From UBA7236 sp044227505 (GTDB lineage Bacteria > Bacteroidota > Bacteroidia > Chitinophagales > BACL12): a DNA stretch of 64,000 bases. Both the position numbers and the translations under genes were made by a program. Positions 27,056-35,600 of the stretch are shown here, piece after piece (the first letter of the stretch is position 1; each line of letters opens with the position of its first letter). Location of the stretch: positions 8,265 through 72,264 of the forward strand of contig JBGAWP010000012.1 of NCBI GenBank assembly GCA_044227505.1, given 5' to 3'. The notes below the pieces were generated by a model, which saw only the letters and a list, made by a program, of their open reading frames with translations, was not told where the DNA came from and did no database searches.

Positions 27056-27745
27056 ATGGATGCAAATGATCAAGTAGTGGCAATGCCACGAATTGGAGAT
27101 AAAGCTCCCGCATTTAAAGCAGTAACTACACAAGGTGAAATAAATTTTCCGGAAGATTATAAAGGTAAATGGGTGATTTTTTTTAGTCACCCTGCCGACT
27201 TTACCCCAGTTTGCACTTCCGAATTTATGACCTTCGCGAAGTTAGAATCAGAATTTAATGCCCTGAATTGTCAATTAGTTGGCTTATCGGTTGATGGACT
27301 ATTCAGTCATATCGCCTGGCTGAGAACTATCAAAGATAAGATCGAATATAAGGGTATGAAAAATATGGAGGTTAAATTTCCATTAATTGAAGACATAACA
27401 ATGGATGTTGCAAAAAAATACGGCATGATCCAACCCGGTGAAAGTTCAACTAAAGCAGTGAGAGCGGTATTTTTTATTGATCCCAAAGGTATGATCCGTG
27501 CAATTATTTATTACCCGCTTTCTTTAGGTAGAAATTTTGACGAATTAAAACGCGCCCTTATTGCTATGCAAACAGCAGATAAACACAGTATAGCAACACC
27601 GGCTGACTGGATGCCGGGAGATGATGTAATTATTCCGCCAGCAGGTTCTTGTGGAGTTGCCAAAGAACGAATGGAATCAAAAAACGGAATGACTTGTCAC
27701 GACTGGTTTTTCTGTACTAAACCATTAGCCAAAGAATTGGTATAA
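27056..27745 (+). CDS. Peroxiredoxin, Prx6 (archaeal-type) subfamily
   Basis: The 229-residue protein contains the peroxidatic motif HPADFTPVCTSEF with C53 and T50. The long C-terminal extension has C199, C214 and C220; the six-residue spacing of C214 and C220 matches the resolving pair of archaeal thioredoxin peroxidases such as that of Aeropyrum. It reduces peroxides, probably with the thioredoxin encoded downstream. The two neighbouring rhodanese genes suggest that persulfides may also be substrates, which is inference. Confidence 0.93.
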   Translation: MDANDQVVAMPRIGDKAPAFKAVTTQGEINFPEDYKGKWVIFFSHPADFTPVCTSEFMTFAKLESEFNALNCQLVGLSVDGLFSHIAWLRTIKDKIEYKGMKNMEVKFPLIEDITMDVAKKYGMIQPGESSTKAVRAVFFIDPKGMIRAIIYYPLSLGRNFDELKRALIAMQTADKHSIATPADWMPGDDVIIPPAGSCGVAKERMESKNGMTCHDWFFCTKPLAKELV

Positions 27746-27768
27746 ATCAATAAAAAACTAAATAAAAA

Positions 27769-28086
27769 ATGTTAGAGACTTTAAAAAAAATATTCGGTAT
27801 AGGTCCCAAGGTGGATTATGCCGAACTTATAAAGAAGGGTGCTGTAATTTTAGATGTTCGCAGTAAGGGAGAATATGGAAGCGGACATATAAAAGGTTCA
27901 ATGAATATTGCCGTTGATCAATTAAGTAGTAATCTCCAAAAATTAAAAGATAAAAATAAACCCGTTATTACCTGTTGCGCATCCGGAATGCGGAGTGCCT
28001 CGGCTAAAAGTATATTAAAAGCAAACGGTTATACGGAAGTTTATAACGGTGGCAGTTGGATAAGTTTACGAAATAAGTTGTCATAA
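27769..28086 (+). CDS. Single-domain rhodanese sulfurtransferase
   Basis: The 105-residue protein has a short N-terminal helix, then VILDVRSKGEYGSGHIKGS and the active loop TCCASGMRSAS with C70 and R75, closing with VYNGGSWISL. It closely resembles the rhodanese at 26761, sharing CCASG and NGGSW, so the two probably arose by duplication. It lies 23 bp after the peroxiredoxin gene. Confidence 0.92.
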   Translation: MLETLKKIFGIGPKVDYAELIKKGAVILDVRSKGEYGSGHIKGSMNIAVDQLSSNLQKLKDKNKPVITCCASGMRSASAKSILKANGYTEVYNGGSWISLRNKLS

Positions 28087-28112
28087 TGTAAAATTGGATT
28101 ACTTTATAAGTT

Positions 28113-28343
28113 ATGACCTCAATTTTCAGTGATATAAAAATCCCTTTGCTCCTTAGTTTAACCATCGGATTGGCTCCCTTTTTTCCGGAGCCACATATAT
28201 GGGGTAAATTACGGTGGATAGCCGGCGGAGCAAATGGAATGCAGCCAATGGATTGGTTTGATGTCGCATTGCACGGATTACCATGGTTATGGTTAATTAT
28301 AATGTTGATTATCAAGGGATATGAAACTTTAAATAAAAAATAA
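28113..28343 (+). CDS. Small conserved membrane protein
   Basis: In 76 residues there are two hydrophobic helices, PLLLSLTIGLAPFFPEPHIW at the start and HGLPWLWLIIMLIIKG at the end. Between them lies WGKLRWIAGGANGMQPMDWF. The pattern LGLAPFxPEPHI...MDWFD...HG-PW belongs to a widespread family that databases often name RND transporter, although it is far too short to be one. The function is unknown. It lies inside the redox operon, 26 bp after a rhodanese gene. Confidence 0.75.
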   Translation: MTSIFSDIKIPLLLSLTIGLAPFFPEPHIWGKLRWIAGGANGMQPMDWFDVALHGLPWLWLIIMLIIKGYETLNKK

Positions 28344-28391
28344 ACCTTATTCTAAAGGTATCTATTACTACTAACTTAAATTTTTTATTAT

Positions 28392-28859
28392 ATGAATTCC
28401 ATAGGATTAAATAAAACCAAAAGCAAATCCCTGGCCGGCAAATTAAATGAACTTTTAGCCGATTATATGGTATTTTATCAGAATACAAGAGGATTACATT
28501 GGAATATTAAAGGAGAGAAGTTTTTCGAATTGCATTTAAAATTTGAAGAATTATATACTAACCTTTTACTAAAGGTGGACGAAGTAGCAGAAAGAATACT
28601 TACACTTGGCGCAGTTCCGCTTCACACATTTGAAGATTATAAAAAAACGGCCCAAATTGCTGGCATTAAAGATGTTTCAGATGGCAAGGAAGGTGTGAAA
28701 AGCATTTTGAAATCATTGGAGATCCTGATCGTAAAACAGCGGATAATTCTAGCCCTTGCAGCAGATGCCGGTGATGAAGGAACAAACGCATTAATGAGCG
28801 ATTATATTCGTGAACAGGAAAAAATGGTTTGGATGTACTCCTCCTACCTCAATAAATAA
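28392..28859 (+). CDS. dps: Dps-family ferritin-like DNA protection protein
   Basis: The 155-residue protein has the four-helix Dps fold. The inter-subunit ferroxidase ligands are visible: H36 in GLHWNIKG, H48 in FELHLKFEE, and D63 and E67 in KVDEVAERI. Dps dodecamers oxidise and store iron with hydrogen peroxide and protect DNA. It fits the peroxide-handling theme of the operon. The next gene starts 2 bp after the stop. Confidence 0.93.
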   Translation: MNSIGLNKTKSKSLAGKLNELLADYMVFYQNTRGLHWNIKGEKFFELHLKFEELYTNLLLKVDEVAERILTLGAVPLHTFEDYKKTAQIAGIKDVSDGKEGVKSILKSLEILIVKQRIILALAADAGDEGTNALMSDYIREQEKMVWMYSSYLNK

Positions 28860-28861
28860 AT

Positions 28862-29110
28862 ATGAAAGAAAAAATATTAACCGGCTGGAATTTTCAGAGG
28901 GTCCTTTTTCTTGTTTTAGGGGGAATAATTTTATTCACAGCCATTCCAAAAGCCGATTGGATAAGTATTGTTTTTGGCGGATACTTTTTTTCCATGGGAC
29001 TGTTTGCATTTGGTTGCGCCGCAGGAAATTGTTATAACAAAATTCCGGAAAACAAAACGGAGGCCTCAAAAACAGAATTAAATGATATTATTTACGAAGA
29101 AATTAAATAA
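28862..29110 (+). CDS. Small membrane protein with CxxxxC motif
   Basis: The 82-residue protein begins MKEKILTGWNFQRVLFLVLG and has two membrane helices. The second runs into MGLFAFGCAAGNCYNKIP and is followed by a charged tail. The GCAAGNC motif is reminiscent of small DUF2892-like proteins found in sulfur-transfer clusters of Bacteroidota. The cysteine pair at the membrane edge might carry sulfur or metal; that is a guess. Gaps of 2 and 9 bp to its neighbours show that it belongs to the operon. Confidence 0.7.
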   Translation: MKEKILTGWNFQRVLFLVLGGIILFTAIPKADWISIVFGGYFFSMGLFAFGCAAGNCYNKIPENKTEASKTELNDIIYEEIK

Positions 29111-29119
29111 AAAATAACG

Positions 29120-29575
29120 ATGGAACCGCATTATTATAACGTAGAAATTAATTGGAATACAGATCGCAAAGGAATGATGTGTTCCCCCGAACTGAATTTA
29201 TCAAATGGCAATATAAACAGTTGTATTGAAGTTGCAACTCCTCCGGAATTTCCAAAGGGAATGCCAGGTATATGGTCGCCTGAGCATTTGTTCACCGCAT
29301 CGGTGAGCTCCTGTTTAATGACCACCTTTTTAGCAATTGCTGAGAATTCAAAATTAGAATTTCAAAACTTCCATTGCAACGCAAAAGGTAAGTTGGAACA
29401 AATAGATGGAAAATTCATGATGAGTGAAATAATTCTCGAGCCAATAGTAACTATAAATCAGGAAGCTGATCGAGAAAAAGCAGAAAGAGTTATTCAAAAA
29501 TCAGAAGCCGCATGTTTGATCTCCAATTCCATTAAATCGAAAGTAACACTCATTTCAAAAATAATTGTGAAATAA
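29120..29575 (+). CDS. OsmC-family peroxiredoxin-like protein
   Basis: The 151-residue protein carries the conserved OsmC cysteines C65 (in SVSSCLMTTFLAIAEN) and C132 (in EAACLISNSIKS), with an N-terminal beta part and the PPEFPKGMPGIWSPEHLFTA segment. OsmC/Ohr proteins reduce organic hydroperoxides through this cysteine pair. Its stop overlaps the thioredoxin start by one base (TAATG), so the two are translationally coupled, and the thioredoxin may be its reductant. Confidence 0.9.
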   Translation: MEPHYYNVEINWNTDRKGMMCSPELNLSNGNINSCIEVATPPEFPKGMPGIWSPEHLFTASVSSCLMTTFLAIAENSKLEFQNFHCNAKGKLEQIDGKFMMSEIILEPIVTINQEADREKAERVIQKSEAACLISNSIKSKVTLISKIIVK

Positions 29576-29877
29576 TGTCAAATTCATTTTCAGACCTCAT
29601 AAAAGGCGACATCCCGGTACTGGTAGATTTTTCTGCCGAATGGTGTGGACCTTGCAAAATGATGAAACCAATTTTAGAGGAATTAAAATCCAAAATTGGC
29701 GATAAAGCAAAGATCATAAAAATAGATGTAGATAAGAATCCACAGGTTTCTGAAGCATACCGGATTCAAGGTGTGCCAACTCTTATTCTCTTTAAAAATG
29801 GGGAAATTAAATGGAGGCAATCAGGAGTTTTATCTGCCAATGCACTACAACAAATAATTAATCAACACTCAAATTAA
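29575..29877 (+). CDS. trxA: Thioredoxin
   Basis: The 100-residue classical thioredoxin has VLVDFSAEWCGPCKMMKP with the active site W23-C24-G25-P26-C27, a cis-proline motif VPTLILFKNGE, and a C-terminal helix. It is translationally coupled to the OsmC gene and 6 bp ahead of the rhodanese lipoprotein gene. It probably serves the peroxiredoxin, OsmC and rhodanese proteins of this operon; the genome will have further thioredoxins. Confidence 0.95.
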   Translation: MSNSFSDLIKGDIPVLVDFSAEWCGPCKMMKPILEELKSKIGDKAKIIKIDVDKNPQVSEAYRIQGVPTLILFKNGEIKWRQSGVLSANALQQIINQHSN

Positions 29878-29883
29878 AATTCA

Positions 29884-30318
29884 ATGAAAAATTACAGTAT
29901 TCTTTTTTTATCTCTTTTTGTTTTCATTTTTATTGGTTGCACTAATAGTCAGGTAACCGAAACAAACACAACCACTTCGGAAACTACAAGCCAAACTATA
30001 AAAACAGATCTGACTGCGGGAGAATTCGAAACAAATCTTAAAAACAACCCAAATGCGCCGTTAATTGATGTACGCACTGCGGAAGAGTTTTCCGAAGGTC
30101 ATTTACAAAATGCGATCAATATCGATTGGAACCTAAACAGTTTTGCAACACAAATTTCAGCTTTGGATAAAACCAAACCTGTTTATGTGTATTGCCTGAG
30201 TGGAAAACGCAGCGGTGCCGCAGCTGATAAAATGCGTGCTGATGGGTTCACAGAGGTATATGAACTTGCAGGTGGTATAAAACAATGGCAGGCAGAAAAC
30301 CGCCCTGTGGTTAAATAA
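29884..30318 (+). CDS. Rhodanese-domain lipoprotein
   Basis: The 144-residue protein opens with a lipoprotein signal (FVFIFIGCTNS, lipidated C19), a Thr/Ser-rich linker, and a rhodanese domain: PLIDVRTAEEFSEGHLQNAI and the active loop YCLSGKRSG with C104 and R109, closing with YELAGGIKQWQAENRPV. It would carry out sulfur transfer outside the cytoplasmic membrane, complementing the cytoplasmic rhodaneses of the same operon. It is the last gene; a strong terminator follows. Confidence 0.92.
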   Translation: MKNYSILFLSLFVFIFIGCTNSQVTETNTTTSETTSQTIKTDLTAGEFETNLKNNPNAPLIDVRTAEEFSEGHLQNAINIDWNLNSFATQISALDKTKPVYVYCLSGKRSGAAADKMRADGFTEVYELAGGIKQWQAENRPVVK

Positions 30319-30334
30319 TAAAAAAATAAAAAAG

Positions 30335-30385
30335 TCCTCCAAATCATTTTCCATAATTGTTAAATGATTTGGGGGATTTTCTTTT
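30335..30385. terminator. Bidirectional terminator at the end of the redox operon
   Basis: A stem of 15 pairs (30335-30349 with 30362-30376, core CCAAATCATTT with AAATGATTTGG) is flanked by A-rich sequence on the left and TTTTCTTTT on the right. It lies between the convergent rhodanese lipoprotein gene and the TonB_C lipoprotein gene and can serve both strands. Confidence 0.9.
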
Positions 30386-30393
30386 GGTAATGA

Positions 30394-32010
30394 TCAAATC
30401 TCCTCCGCCCTATTTAATGTTGCTGCTATTGCCTTCAATTCACCCTTTGTAGCAGGAATAAATTCCAGATCCTTTTCCCTTGCATTAGATGTTATGGATT
30501 TCTTCAAACAATAATAAAATTGTCCATCAACATTTTTAATTCCGAATATCGTTATTGGTTCATCTTTTAATACATTTTTGAAAGTCATGGCACCAATTGA
30601 TTTTTGTCCTTTCATCACAGCATTATAATTATCAAATACGATTGAATAATCTACCTCTTCATTAGCAGCTAAAGCAATGGTATAATTAGTTTTTGGCTCT
30701 TCAATTTTTATAAACCGATCACAATTGATCCAACCTATATTGATTGAAAATAATAAAGCATAGGAAATGGCTGAAGCGTTCATATACCTTGAAATTGTAT
30801 CGGATGGAGGCACTAAACAATCAATGTTATTCACTTTTGTGACATTTACCGTTTGGTCGTTGTAAAAGGAGCCGTTAAACCATTTGTCCCTTTTTGTATT
30901 TTTCCTTTTCTGGTTAAAAGTATCGTTGGCAGTCACTCCAAATAAAAACTCCTCGTCCTCCAAAGTAAAAACAAAAGGCAATTCAATTTTAACATCAACC
31001 GCAACATCATTTTCAAACCCTGGTTTCCAATTGGGCATTTTTTTAAGCATGTCTACCACTGCTTCATCACATCCATAACCGAGAGTATTCTCCAGTTGAA
31101 TATTTCTGATGGTTCCTGAATCTGTAACTATAAAAGAGGCTGATATCGTGCCTTGAACCAGTGCATCTCTGGCTTCAAGCGGATATTGAAGTTGTGTATT
31201 GAACCAAATACGCATGTCAATATTTCCACCATTAAATTCAGGCATTTTATCACATGCGGTATAAAGTGTATTTGTGGGGTCACCATAATATTTAGTGTTA
31301 TTCTGTCCATAAATTACCGGGTCAGGGGAATTTGAATACTGCAACTCCCAAATAATATTTCCATCTGTATCCGTTATTCCGTCAAATATTTGCATATTAT
31401 TATCAGGAGTATTATTTACAAATTCTATAACCAGTTTTTTATCCGGAGCAACTTCACAAGGAAGACCACCTGCAAAGGCTTCGAGATATAACATCCCTCC
31501 CGATTCCAATAATGCTTCAGGGGTATTACAACTTAATTTCGATAACAAAATATCTTCCATTTTATAATATTCTGTCATTCGGAAATCTATTTGTCCTCTT
31601 GCAGGTAAACCCGACATTTTATATACAAAAGCATTTGCAGGTATAAATATTTTTGTCCCTTCTTCACCGATTATTTCGGCTTCGGCATTACACTCAAATA
31701 AAAAGGTTTCCTGATTTTTTTGGAAAGCATGATAGATCGCTTCAAGACCAATAAATTGTTCATCTCGTGGCGCAGGAACATCTTCATATCTCTCTCTTGG
31801 AATTGGATCGTAGTTTTCAAATCGATCATGTTCAGCAACAATGATAAGTTTGGCCTTATCATTCATTGTATCAACCACCAGGTGCTGTTGTACTTCAGCC
31901 AGCGGAGCAGGGATAGCTTCCTGTTGAATCTGGGATTGTTCCTTCTCATTAGAATTAGCACACCCAAAAACAAAGAAAAAAGCGAGAGGGGTAAAAAGTA
32001 TGGATCTCAT
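30394..32010 (-). CDS. Lipoprotein with TonB C-terminal (energy transducer-like) domain
   Basis: In this 538-residue protein a lipobox (FFFVFGC, C17) follows the signal peptide. The middle (about 255-350) has a TonB_C domain: FNTQLQYPLEARDALVQGTI, SASFIVTDSGTIRNIQLENT, GYGCDEAVVDMLKKMPNWKP. Flanking domains are beta-rich and unrecognised. As a lipoprotein with an internal TonB_C, it is not a classical TonB; such proteins are common in Bacteroidota. It has its own consensus promoter and shares a terminator with the redox operon. Confidence 0.75.
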   Translation of the reverse strand: MRSILFTPLAFFFVFGCANSNEKEQSQIQQEAIPAPLAEVQQHLVVDTMNDKAKLIIVAEHDRFENYDPIPRERYEDVPAPRDEQFIGLEAIYHAFQKNQETFLFECNAEAEIIGEEGTKIFIPANAFVYKMSGLPARGQIDFRMTEYYKMEDILLSKLSCNTPEALLESGGMLYLEAFAGGLPCEVAPDKKLVIEFVNNTPDNNMQIFDGITDTDGNIIWELQYSNSPDPVIYGQNNTKYYGDPTNTLYTACDKMPEFNGGNIDMRIWFNTQLQYPLEARDALVQGTISASFIVTDSGTIRNIQLENTLGYGCDEAVVDMLKKMPNWKPGFENDVAVDVKIELPFVFTLEDEEFLFGVTANDTFNQKRKNTKRDKWFNGSFYNDQTVNVTKVNNIDCLVPPSDTISRYMNASAISYALLFSINIGWINCDRFIKIEEPKTNYTIALAANEEVDYSIVFDNYNAVMKGQKSIGAMTFKNVLKDEPITIFGIKNVDGQFYYCLKKSITSNAREKDLEFIPATKGELKAIAATLNRAEEI

Positions 32011-32065
32011 AAAGTGGTATTTATAACACTAGATTCCCGAAAACCGGAAATTCCATACTTAACGT

Positions 32066-32097
32066 CAAAAATATCTCCTCTTGTATACAAGAACAAA
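32066..32097 (-). promoter_or_regulatory. Bacteroidota-type promoter of the TonB_C lipoprotein gene
   Basis: On the minus strand TATTTTTG (32073 down to 32066) fits TAnnTTTG, and TTTG (32097 to 32094) lies 20 bp upstream, the expected -33/-7 spacing. Transcription would begin about 50 bp before the ATG at 32010. The -33 element overlaps the foot of the terminator of the preceding gene. Confidence 0.65.
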
Positions 32098-32128
32098 GCC
32101 CTGTCAGTAGTTAACCGAACAGGGCTTG
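32095..32128 (-). terminator. Hairpin terminator after the small HTH gene
   Basis: AAGCCCTGT (32096-32104) pairs with ACAGGGCTT (32119-32127), 9 bp perfect, loop 14. The following T run on the minus strand is weak (TTCTTG). It lies 20 bp after the stop of the HTH gene. Confidence 0.65.
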
Positions 32129-32148
32129 TCATTCAAGTATGAAAAGAA

Positions 32149-32415
32149 TCAATTAAGTGCCTGTTCGTGTTTCGACTCCTCCAAAATACGCATGGCACAA
32201 TCCAGTATAGCTGTATCTTCCAGGCGTACAACGCCTCCGCCGACTCCCTTCTCAAAATGAACATCGGCAATTTTGCCCGGTGCTTCAAAATGTTCAGCGC
32301 CAAAGTAATTTCTCACTGCATCCACTTCAAGATGGAGTTCCTGCGCTATTCGCTCCATACTGCCATGTGGCAGCGTATCCTTGATGTGCCGTAATTCCTC
32401 AAATGTAATCACCAT
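32149..32415 (-). CDS. Small HTH DNA-binding protein
   Basis: The 88-residue protein opens MVITFEELRHIKDTLPHGSM, followed by ERIAQELHLEVDAVRNYFGA, a helix-turn-helix, and ends with a beta part (GGGVVRLEDTAILDCAMRIL). This is a small family restricted to Bacteroidota, usually annotated only as a DNA-binding protein. It is monocistronic with its own terminator. The target is unknown. Confidence 0.8.
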   Translation of the reverse strand: MVITFEELRHIKDTLPHGSMERIAQELHLEVDAVRNYFGAEHFEAPGKIADVHFEKGVGGGVVRLEDTAILDCAMRILEESKHEQALN

Positions 32416-32680
32416 AGTTGTAGTATTTTAGTTAAACAATGCATTGTGGTAAGACGCTACGATTTTAGCTAACATTTGCCATTTTACCAAATAATTTCGA
32501 AACTTTTTTTTTGCACATTTTGCCCCATTTCAGTAGAATGCCATGGCAGCCTGTTTTACACTTATCATTTTCTTTCCGGCAGTCCGAAAATAATTATTAT
32601 TATTACAATAATAATTTGAATTCAAGTTTACGTTATTAATAATAATATAATTTCACATCACCCAAAACCTCCTAACCACT

Positions 32681-35600
32681 ATGCGGTCCGCTGCTACCCT
32701 GCTGAGTATTCTCTTATTCAGCCTTTTCTCCTGTAATACCGACAGAAACCTTATCACCATTAATGAAATGAATTTTGATGAGGAGATCTCGGTTGTTCAA
32801 AACCTGGAATTCACCCTTAATCAACACCTATTTAACGACAGTCTTTTTAATCGCTGGGTGGATGAAGAACTGTTATCCATTCAACCTCATGTTGCTGGAA
32901 AATTTAAGATCGTTTCCAGCGATAAGATCCTTTTTTCACCAACTAATGGGTTTGCGGAAAGTGAAATATTTACTGCAAACCTGTCGGATAATGTACATCA
33001 TTATACTGATATCAGACTAGCTGTTAAAAACGAACCTTTTCAGTTTCATACTCCTTTACTTGATCTAAAATCTGCTAATATTTATTGGATAAAAGAAGAC
33101 GCATCAAACGAAATTGTAATGCATGCTGATCTTGATTTTAATGCAACAATTAATGCAGGTGAATTAAGTAAATTTTTAAAAGTAAAACAAAATGAGGAGG
33201 AAAAAACCATAAAAATTGTTACCACACAAAATGCAAAAACTATTTCTATTGCAGTTTATAATGTAGATCCTAAATCAAAGAACAGGACCATGGAATTTTT
33301 GATTCTAAAGGGGATCTCATCGCCGGGAAGTATTTATAAAACCGAAAAAGATGTCAATCTGAATATTGAAATTCCTTTTATTGAAAATCTTGAAATAAAG
33401 GATATGATTGCAGAACACAATGGTATTACCGGAACTATTCGCGTAATTACGAATCAACAGATAGGCAACAATAATTTAAGTAGTTTAGTAAGTATTACGC
33501 CACAAGTTGCTATTGACATTGAAAAGACCCTGAATGGCCTCACAATTAAAAGTGATGAATTTAATGCAGCCCAAAGTTATACTGTAACGCTCTCGGAGAG
33601 CCTGTTTGGCGTTGCCGGAGGAAAAATGATCGACTCTTATTCGCAATCTATAACTTTTGGCGAACTGGAACCGAAAATTCAGTTTTCACATAGTAAAGGA
33701 ATGTACCTTGGGAAAAAGGGAAATAAAAATCTTTCTGTTCAGATCATTAATGTACCAAAAGTAAAAGTAGAAGTTCTCAAGGTTTACGAAAATAATATTT
33801 TAGGATTCATGCGAGATGGCTTTCGATATAGATGGTATGATGAATATAACGATGATGAAAATTATTGGGATTATTTTGACTATGAAGATGTAAATATTGA
33901 ACTGTATGGTAATGTGATCTACGAAAAGGAATACGAAACAAATAAACTTGAAAAATATAATTCTGCCAGAATATTGCATATAGATGTGCTTGATAATCTG
34001 GAGAGATTTGATGGGTTTTATGTTGTTCGCGTTTCTTCCGAAGAAAAAAGGTGGCTCACCGATGCTCAGATCGTTTCTCTTTCGGATATTGGATTAATTT
34101 CAAAAGCAACGGAAGATGAATTGGTGGTATTTGCAAATTCCATTCAAAGCGCAACTCCCCTGAATGGAATAAAAGTATCTTTCGTTAGCTCCAATAACCA
34201 AAAATTGTATACTGCAACAACAGATAAAAATGGTGTGGCAAAATTTACCGGAATTAAAAAGAATCTTCCTGACTTTGATGTAAATTTAATTACCGCTGAA
34301 AATGGAAGCGACTTTAACTTTCTTCCTTTCAGCCAAACTGAAGTTTCCACCTCACGTTTTGAAGTAGGTGGAAAACGCTTGAATGAAAGCGACATGGATG
34401 CTTTTTTATATGTGCAGCGCGATATGTATCGGCCCGGAGAAACCATGCATATTGCAGGTGTTATCCGTTCTTATGATTGGGAAATATACCCACGGATACC
34501 AGTTAAACTACGAATTGTTTCTCCTTCCGGAAAAGAGTTTAAAAGTGTAAAAAAGACCTTGGATGACCAGGGAGGATTTGAAGCTTCCATTGATATTCCG
34601 AAAGCCGCCGTAACAGGCACATATACAGCAGAACTCTACTCTTCCAACGATGTTTTACTAAATTCAGAGTATATCAGCGTAGAGGAATTTATGCCTGACA
34701 GAATTCGGGTGGATGCAAGCCTTCAGAAAAAAGAATATTACCCCGGTGATGCCGTGATTAATAAAATAGTTGCCAATAATCTATATGGAACTCCTGCTTC
34801 CAATCGAAACTGGGAAGCAGAAATGAATCTGAATAAATTGTATTTTTCTTCAAAAAAATATCCTGACTATAATTTCAGTATAAATGGTGCGGATAGTTAC
34901 ATTCCTACCAAAACAACCGAAGGAACTACAGATGATAACGGAAATGCAAATGCAGAATTCATTATTCCGGAAGAATATAAAAATATGGGTCTATTAAGCG
35001 GTAGAATTATGACCACCGTTTTTGATGAATCAGGCAGACCGGTTTATAATGTTCAGGATTTTAAAGTAATAACACAAAATACCTTATTTGGAATTGGTGA
35101 TTTTGATTATTATATGAAAACGCGTTCCACAATTAAAATACCATTTATTGCAGTTGATAAGGATGATAAATTAATAAATGGAGTTCCAGCCAAAGTGGAA
35201 ATAATTAAACATGAATACGAAACGGTGATCGAACGAAGCGGAACGTATTATACCTACCGATCAAACAAGGTGGAAAAGTTATTGTCCTCGCATAATATTA
35301 CCGTTACAGGAACCAATACATCAATAAGTTATACTCCCGAATTAAGCGGGCAGTATGAGGTGCGCATAAAATCACCTAATGCCTCCACATTCGTTAGTCA
35401 TTATTTTTATGCTTACGGCTGGGGAAATACACAAAGCAATTCATTTGAGGTAAATACCGAAGGAAATATCAATATTGTAGCAGATAAAGAAAAATATAAT
35501 GTAGGCGAAGATGCCAATTTAATTTTCACCGCACCTTTTAATGGAAAACTTTTAGTAACTGTAGAAAGAAATAAGGTATATGAATATTATTATCTGGATA

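Noticed and set aside
28113..28343. RND transporter as product name
   Set aside because: Relatives carry this label in databases, but 76 residues with two helices cannot be an RND pump.
30394..32010. Classical TonB protein
   Set aside because: It is a lipoprotein and the TonB_C domain is internal; there is no N-terminal anchor with a Pro-rich linker.
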